This document shows, in pieces, positions 59,998 to 64,000 of a stretch of DNA of 64,000 nt (its first letter is position 1; the number at the start of each line of letters is the position of its first letter). Source of the DNA: Agrobacterium albertimagni AOL15. GTDB lineage: Bacteria; Pseudomonadota; Alphaproteobacteria; Rhizobiales; Rhizobiaceae. The translations under genes were made by a program, and so were the position numbers. The notes beneath the pieces were generated by a model. It was not told the DNA's origin. It searched no databases and saw only the letters and a list, made by a program, of their open reading frames with translations. The DNA is taken from NCBI RefSeq assembly GCF_000300855.1, contig NZ_ALJF01000016.1:62001-126000 (forward strand). Reading direction: 5' to 3'.

Positions 59998-61059
59998 ATG
60001 CGCCTTTCCATCTTGAGCCTAACGCTTGCCGCTCTGGCCGGCAGCTCCTTTGCCGTCAACGCTGCCGACGGCGCCTATAAGGAGTTCAAATCCTGGCAGG
60101 TGAGCTGCTCGCAGACACTGTCCTGCAGCATGCGCCAGTTCATCTCAGACAGCCCCGTCTCAGGCTTCGAGCTGCAGCGCAGCGGCTTGCCGGAAGCGCC
60201 CGTCGCGCTCTTGATCTCCCCGTCCGAGACCGCGCTTCTTGAGGGCGAGGGTGAGATTGCCGTTGCGATTTCGATCGATGGCGGGGCGCCGGTGAGCTTT
60301 CAGAACGGCGACATCGCTGTTGACGCCAACGCCGCCGCTCTCTCGCTGTCCGGCGACTTCATCGGCAACGGCCTGATCGACAGCCTGAAGAATGGCACCA
60401 CGGCGAAGATCACCATCTCCCGCGGTCAAATGACCGCGGAAGGCGAGATCCCGCTGGCTGGCGCTGCCGCAAGCCTGCTCTTCATTGACGAATTCCAGAG
60501 ACGTGTCGGTCACCTAGATGCCATGAGCGCCAAGGGCGACAAGGCCCCAAATCCACCGCCGCCAGTCTCTGACATCCGCCGCTTCTCCGACTTTCCCGAG
60601 ACGGTCCGCGCCCGCTTCGCCGATGGCGGCGAATGCGCAGAAACGGAAGAAACCATGCTCGAGGGCAACGCGCTTGCCCATAAGCTGGCCGAGGAGCAAA
60701 CGCTTTATGTGACGCCCTGCGGCATGGGTGGCGCCTACAACTTTCCCTACGCCGTCTTCGTGGACGTCTATGGCACCGTTTCGACACTGCCTTTCCCGAC
60801 GATGCAGGAGGGCGCACCGAGTGCGACAACCAGCGCCTTCAATCTCAGCTATGATTACGAAGCAAAGACCTTCTCGGCCTTCTTCAAGGGACGCGGCGTG
60901 GGCGATTGCGGAACCTTCAACGAATGGAAGCTCGCCGAGGGCGCAATTGGCCCGCAACTCGTGCTCGTCGAGGAGGCATTCCGGGATTGCCCGGCCGAAA
61001 TCGACGAAAACGAGACCATCGATCTTCAGAACTGGCCGAAGACCTGGCCGTTGCGGTAA
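59998..61059 (+). CDS. DUF1176-family exported protein
   Basis: 353 residues from the ATG at 59998. The signal peptide MRLSILSLTLAALAGSSFAVNA is cleaved before ADGAYK. The first part has EFKSWQVSCSQTLSCSMRQF, with paired cysteines, and resembles the exported invasion-associated-type N-terminal domain. The rest fits DUF1176 (YVTPCGMGGAYNFPYAVFV, FFKGRGVGDCGTFNEWKLA). The function is unknown. It lies 48 bases after the flavoprotein gene, and its ribosome-binding site is inside a perfect hairpin. Confidence 0.85.
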   Translation: MRLSILSLTLAALAGSSFAVNAADGAYKEFKSWQVSCSQTLSCSMRQFISDSPVSGFELQRSGLPEAPVALLISPSETALLEGEGEIAVAISIDGGAPVSFQNGDIAVDANAAALSLSGDFIGNGLIDSLKNGTTAKITISRGQMTAEGEIPLAGAAASLLFIDEFQRRVGHLDAMSAKGDKAPNPPPPVSDIRRFSDFPETVRARFADGGECAETEETMLEGNALAHKLAEEQTLYVTPCGMGGAYNFPYAVFVDVYGTVSTLPFPTMQEGAPSATTSAFNLSYDYEAKTFSAFFKGRGVGDCGTFNEWKLAEGAIGPQLVLVEEAFRDCPAEIDENETIDLQNWPKTWPLR

Positions 61060-61184
61060 ACGGAAAGCCAGCGCGGCGGCTGCGGAATTTTTCCGCCGCC
61101 GCCGAAATGCGTCTTGAAATCAGAAGGCAATCCCTGTATCAGCCCCTCACCAAACGCGACGGGGTTTTTCCCTGCACAGCGGGC

Positions 61185-61260
61185 GCCGCTTTAGCTCAGG
61201 TGGTAGAGCACATCATTCGTAATGATGGGGTCGCAGGTTCGAGTCCTGCAAGCGGCACCA
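61185..61260 (+). tRNA. tRNA-Thr (anticodon CGT)
   Basis: 76 bases with encoded CCA. Acceptor stem GCCGCTT/AAGCGGC, D arm GCTC-AGGTGGTA-GAGC, anticodon arm CATCA-TTCGTAA-TGATG, T arm GCAGG-TTCGAGT-CCTGC are all complete. The anticodon is CGT. Confidence 0.98.
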
Positions 61261-61439
61261 TTTTCCAAGATAATTCTAGGGCCCGTCCCTTTCCCACTCG
61301 GCCATTCTGTGCCATGAGCGCCGTCGGGCGCGAGTGCCGTAAACTTTAGTACGGGCTCGGGCGGGTTGATTGACGTCTCTCCTGCTGCAGCGCGATTACG
61401 CTGCCGTCCACTTTACCCAATTCCATCGATCCGAACAGC

Positions 61440-61466
61440 AAAAGGGCCCCGACAAGCGAGGCCCTT
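61440..61466 (-). terminator. Terminator after the PRC-barrel gene
   Basis: AAGGGCC (61460-61466 on the minus strand) pairs with GGCCCTT (61442-61448), then TTTT. It lies 26 bases past the PRC-barrel stop. Confidence 0.7.
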
Positions 61467-61491
61467 CCACGGCATAGTGGTGATCCTCCGA

Positions 61492-61887
61492 TCAGATCCA
61501 GTATGGCGGAACGCCATAGTAGTCATAGACCGAGCGGCCATTGTTACGATACCAGTCGTCGCTGTCGTCAGTGGCGCGCGGTGCACCCTCGACTTGCTCC
61601 TTGGTCAGGTCGATGCGATAGCCGTCAAGGCTTTCGTCATAGGTCAGCTTTTCCCAGGGGAGCGGGTAGTAATCGTCGCCGATACCCCAGAAGCCGCCAA
61701 AGCCCAGAACGGCGTAGGCGACACGGCCACCCTTCTTTTCCAGAATGACGCGCTGGATGGAGCCGATACGGTCGCCATCGCGGCCATAGACGGCTGTCCC
61801 TTCGACCTTGTCGCTGGCGATCAGGCTCGGGGTGTCCTTGACGTAAGGATCCTGGCTGGCGGCGGTGTTACGGTTTTCGTGCAACAT
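61492..61887 (-). CDS. PRC-barrel domain protein
   Basis: 131 residues from the ATG at 61887, with AGGAGG 7 bases upstream. The beta-barrel core is VEGTAVYGRDGDRIGSIQRVILEKKGGRVAYAVLGFGGFWGIGDDYYPLPWEKLTYD. This family includes small stress-linked proteins whose partner is often RNA or membrane. It ends in WYRNNGRSVYDYYGVPPYW, a Tyr-rich tail. It is probably stress-induced; no regulator site is visible. Confidence 0.88.
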   Translation of the reverse strand: MLHENRNTAASQDPYVKDTPSLIASDKVEGTAVYGRDGDRIGSIQRVILEKKGGRVAYAVLGFGGFWGIGDDYYPLPWEKLTYDESLDGYRIDLTKEQVEGAPRATDDSDDWYRNNGRSVYDYYGVPPYWI

Positions 61888-61981
61888 GGGAAGTCCTCCT
61901 TCTTGGTTGTGCATGAAGAGTTAACGGACGCCCCAGCGCATGGTTCCCCACAAACGACTTGCAAAGCCGAGCGACGCAATG

Positions 61982-61997
61982 TTGACGTTTACGTCAA
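61982..61997. promoter_or_regulatory. ACGT-type operator upstream of fadD
   Basis: TTGACGTTTACGTCAA, a palindrome with perfect 7-base arms, 119 bases before the fadD start. It shares TTGACGTTTACG with the fadE and flavoprotein operators, but the arms are 2 bases apart instead of 8. Confidence 0.75.
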
Positions 61998-62116
61998 GGT
62001 TATATAGCCTTCCCACACTTGCACTGCCGGTGTGAAAGCATAAGCTTTCGGGACCTGAGGAGGAACCAGCCCCGAAAGGGCGTGCCTGGCAGACCAATGA
62101 TTTTCGGGAGGATTAC

Positions 62117-63823
62117 ATGACGGAAACCCTGAGCCGCCTCAGCGGCCGCGCCGCAGAAAAAATCTGGGTCAACTCCTATCCGGCATCGGTTCCGGCCGAG
62201 ATCGCACCGCATGCGCATTCTTCGCTCGGGGCGCTTTTCGAAGCGAGCTGCGCGAAATTCGCCGATCGCCTCGCCTTCTCCAGCATGGGCCGCGGCATGA
62301 CCTTCCGCGAACTGGAACAGCAGTCCCGCAAGGTCGGGGCATGGCTGCAGTCGAAGGGCCTCGTGAAGGGCGACCGCGTTGCCGTCATGACGCCGAACAT
62401 CCTGCAGAATCCGGTTACCGTCTACGGTATCCTGCGGGCCGGCATGACGGTTGTGAACGTCAACCCGCTCTATACGCCGCGTGAACTGGAGCACCAGCTC
62501 AAGGATTCGGGCGCCAAAGCGATCGTCGTGCTCGAGAATTTCGCCCATACGGTCGAGCAGGTGGTGGCGCGTACCGACGTCAAGCATGTCGTGGTCTGCA
62601 CCATGGGTGACATGCTGGGCTTGAAGGGCCATATCGTCAATCTGGTCGTTCGCAAGGTGAAGAAGCTGGTGCCGGCCTGGTCTATCCCGGGTCACAAAGG
62701 CTTCAAGGCGATGCTAGCCGAAGGTGAGAAGCTTACGCTGAAGCCTGTCGACGTGGTGTCGAGCGACGTCGCCTTCCTTCAGTACACGGGGGGCACCACG
62801 GGTGTGTCCAAGGGCGCCACCCTGACGCATGCCAACCTGCTCGCCAACAAGCAGCAGATCGCGCTGTGGCTGGAGGCCGCCTTTGCCGGACAGTCCCGTC
62901 CGGACGTTCTGAACTTCGTCTGCGCGCTGCCGCTCTACCACATCTTTGCGCTGACGGTGAATTCGCTCATGGGCGTGGCGCTTGGCGGCCACAACCTGCT
63001 GATCGCCAATCCGCGCGACATCCCGGCCTTCATCAAGGAGCTGCAGAGCTTCAAGGCGCATGTCTTCCCGGGCCTCAACACGCTGTTCAACGCGATGATG
63101 AACAACCCCGAGTTCAAGAAGATCGACTTCTCGTCGCTGATGCTGGTGCTCGGCGGCGGCATGGCGATCCAGCGTCCGGTTGCCGAACGCTGGCTCGAGA
63201 TGACCGGCCGTCCGATCACCGAAGGCTACGGCCTCTCGGAGACATCGCCGGTCGCGACCGTTAACCGCCTGGATGCGCGCGAATTCACCGGCATGATCGG
63301 CCTGCCGTTGCCTTCTACCGACATCGAGATCCGTGATGAGGACGGCGCCACGATGGCGATCGGCGAAGTCGGCGAAATCTGCATCCGCGGCCCACAGGTC
63401 ATGGCCGGCTATTGGCAGCGTCCGGAAGAAACCGCCAAGGTGATGAGCGACGACGGGTTCTTCCGTTCCGGCGACATGGGCCTGATGGATGAGCGCGGCT
63501 ATGTGAAGATCGTCGACCGCAAGAAGGACATGATCCTGGTCTCCGGCTTCAACGTCTATCCGAACGAGATCGAGGAAGTGGCCGTCATGCATGCCGGCGT
63601 ACTCGAATGCGCCGCCGTTGGCGTGCCGGACGAGCATTCGGGAGAGGCGGTGAAGCTCTTCGTGGTCAAGAAGGACGAGAACCTCACCATCGACGAGCTA
63701 AAGGCGCATTGCGCTGCCAATCTCACCAACTACAAGCGGCCGCGCTACATAGAATTCCGCACCGAACTGCCGAAAACCAATGTCGGCAAGATCCTGAGGC
63801 GAGAGCTGCGCGACGGAAAATAA
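62117..63823 (+). CDS. fadD: Long-chain fatty acid-CoA ligase
   Basis: 568 residues. The ATP/AMP loop is LQYTGGTTGVSKGATLTH, followed by ITEGYGLSETSPV, FRSGDMGLMDERGYVKIVDRKKDMILVSGFNVYPNEIE and the catalytic Lys region KTNVGKILRRELR near the C terminus. It activates fatty acids to acyl-CoA at the membrane for beta-oxidation. GGGAGG lies just upstream of the ATG (62117). An ACGT operator upstream and a terminator downstream mark it as a single unit. Confidence 0.95.
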   Translation: MTETLSRLSGRAAEKIWVNSYPASVPAEIAPHAHSSLGALFEASCAKFADRLAFSSMGRGMTFRELEQQSRKVGAWLQSKGLVKGDRVAVMTPNILQNPVTVYGILRAGMTVVNVNPLYTPRELEHQLKDSGAKAIVVLENFAHTVEQVVARTDVKHVVVCTMGDMLGLKGHIVNLVVRKVKKLVPAWSIPGHKGFKAMLAEGEKLTLKPVDVVSSDVAFLQYTGGTTGVSKGATLTHANLLANKQQIALWLEAAFAGQSRPDVLNFVCALPLYHIFALTVNSLMGVALGGHNLLIANPRDIPAFIKELQSFKAHVFPGLNTLFNAMMNNPEFKKIDFSSLMLVLGGGMAIQRPVAERWLEMTGRPITEGYGLSETSPVATVNRLDAREFTGMIGLPLPSTDIEIRDEDGATMAIGEVGEICIRGPQVMAGYWQRPEETAKVMSDDGFFRSGDMGLMDERGYVKIVDRKKDMILVSGFNVYPNEIEEVAVMHAGVLECAAVGVPDEHSGEAVKLFVVKKDENLTIDELKAHCAANLTNYKRPRYIEFRTELPKTNVGKILRRELRDGK

Positions 63824-63837
63824 ATCGATTTAAATTT

Positions 63838-63857
63838 GGGGAGGCTCTAGCCTCCCC
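63838..63857 (+). terminator. Terminator after fadD
   Basis: GGGGAGGC (63838-63845), loop TCTA, GCCTCCCC (63850-63857), then TTCGTCTT. It is 15 bases past the stop codon. Confidence 0.8.
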
Positions 63858-63927
63858 TTCGTCTTGATCCCGTCTCAACTCACTAATAAGGTCCCCGGCA
63901 TCATCGTCGAACCAGGGACATTCCGAT

Positions 63928-64000
63928 GCAATCCATCATCGACACGCTGACGAGCACGGTCGCCGCCACCCATGCCGAAGACCTGCGCGCCGCCTTTGCC
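63928..64000 (+). CDS. Gene start of unknown function, partial
   Basis: The ATG at 63928 follows AGGGAC 8 bases upstream. The 24 codons to the window edge translate as MQSIIDTLTSTVAATHAEDL and on, with no recognisable motif. The short length makes it a tentative call. Confidence 0.5.

Noticed and set aside
40228..61260. Integration sites at the two tRNA genes
   Set aside because: No integrase, direct repeat of a tRNA 3' end or foreign-looking block lies beside tRNA-Gly or tRNA-Thr.

Overview
The window is about 64 kb of GC-rich, densely coding alphaproteobacterial chromosome. It most probably comes from the Rhizobiaceae (Rhizobium/Agrobacterium/Sinorhizobium group). The support is a PodJ polar organiser with Sel1 repeats and a peptidoglycan-binding tail, a GcrA cell-cycle regulator, a SAM-II riboswitch in front of metZ, long-form PstC/PstA, a double-length Dcd, and mosaic intergenic repeats of rhizobial style. 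It looks like core chromosome: I see no transposase, integrase, phage structural gene, CRISPR array, rRNA gene or toxin-antitoxin pair.

Layout, left to right. 1-11.7 kb: the start of an HlyD-type adaptor (cut by the window edge), galE, a class I aminotransferase, mscL, a 1168-residue fusion of an SLC5 transporter to a hybrid histidine kinase, an unusual pyruvate kinase-like protein, a GH32 fructosidase and a secreted glycerophosphodiesterase. 11.8-17.4 kb: a fatty-acid beta-oxidation block (fadE, thiolase, fadJ). 17.8-21.6 kb: podJ. 21.8-34 kb: a TauE-type exporter with its TIGR02186 partner, an HxlR regulator divergent from a reductase, a DEXH helicase with PdeM, and small membrane, exported and efflux genes around pyrD. 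34-40.2 kb: a NarL-type response regulator, an S24 repressor, a nuclease-like protein, TerB, a solute-binding protein, a GT2 glycosyltransferase and an FMN reductase. 40.2-48.8 kb: tRNA-Gly, dcd, SAM-II riboswitch and metZ, apaG, a MYG1 protein, hslO, argF, argD and gcrA. 48.9-57.5 kb: phoB-phoU-pstBACS-phoR, all on the minus strand, with ppk2 divergent. 57.5-64 kb: an unrecognised membrane-anchored protein, a nitronate monooxygenase-like flavoprotein, a DUF1176 protein, tRNA-Thr, a PRC-barrel protein and fadD, ending in a gene cut by the window edge.

How the parts connect. Three genes related to acyl-CoA metabolism (fadE, the flavoprotein and fadD), lying up to 45 kb apart, share an ACGT-type operator in their upstream regions, which suggests one local regulator. 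The SLC5-kinase and the orphan NarL regulator 27 kb away match the architecture of CrbS/CrbR (MxtR/ErdR) acetate-sensing pairs. The Pho block forms a complete phosphate-sensing circuit with polyphosphate kinase beside it, a candidate Pho box before pstS, and a strong terminator-type hairpin between pstS and pstC. Eight GANTC (CcrM methylation) sites lie within 264 bp between argD and gcrA. GcrA is the factor that reads GANTC methylation, so the site of this cluster is the most intriguing regulatory feature here. Several start codons are embedded in strong hairpins (the MATE gene and the DUF1176 gene), and metZ has a riboswitch plus a competing terminator.

Start codons were chosen from ribosome-binding sites and family length. 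Product names come from recognisable motifs read by eye; no database search was possible.
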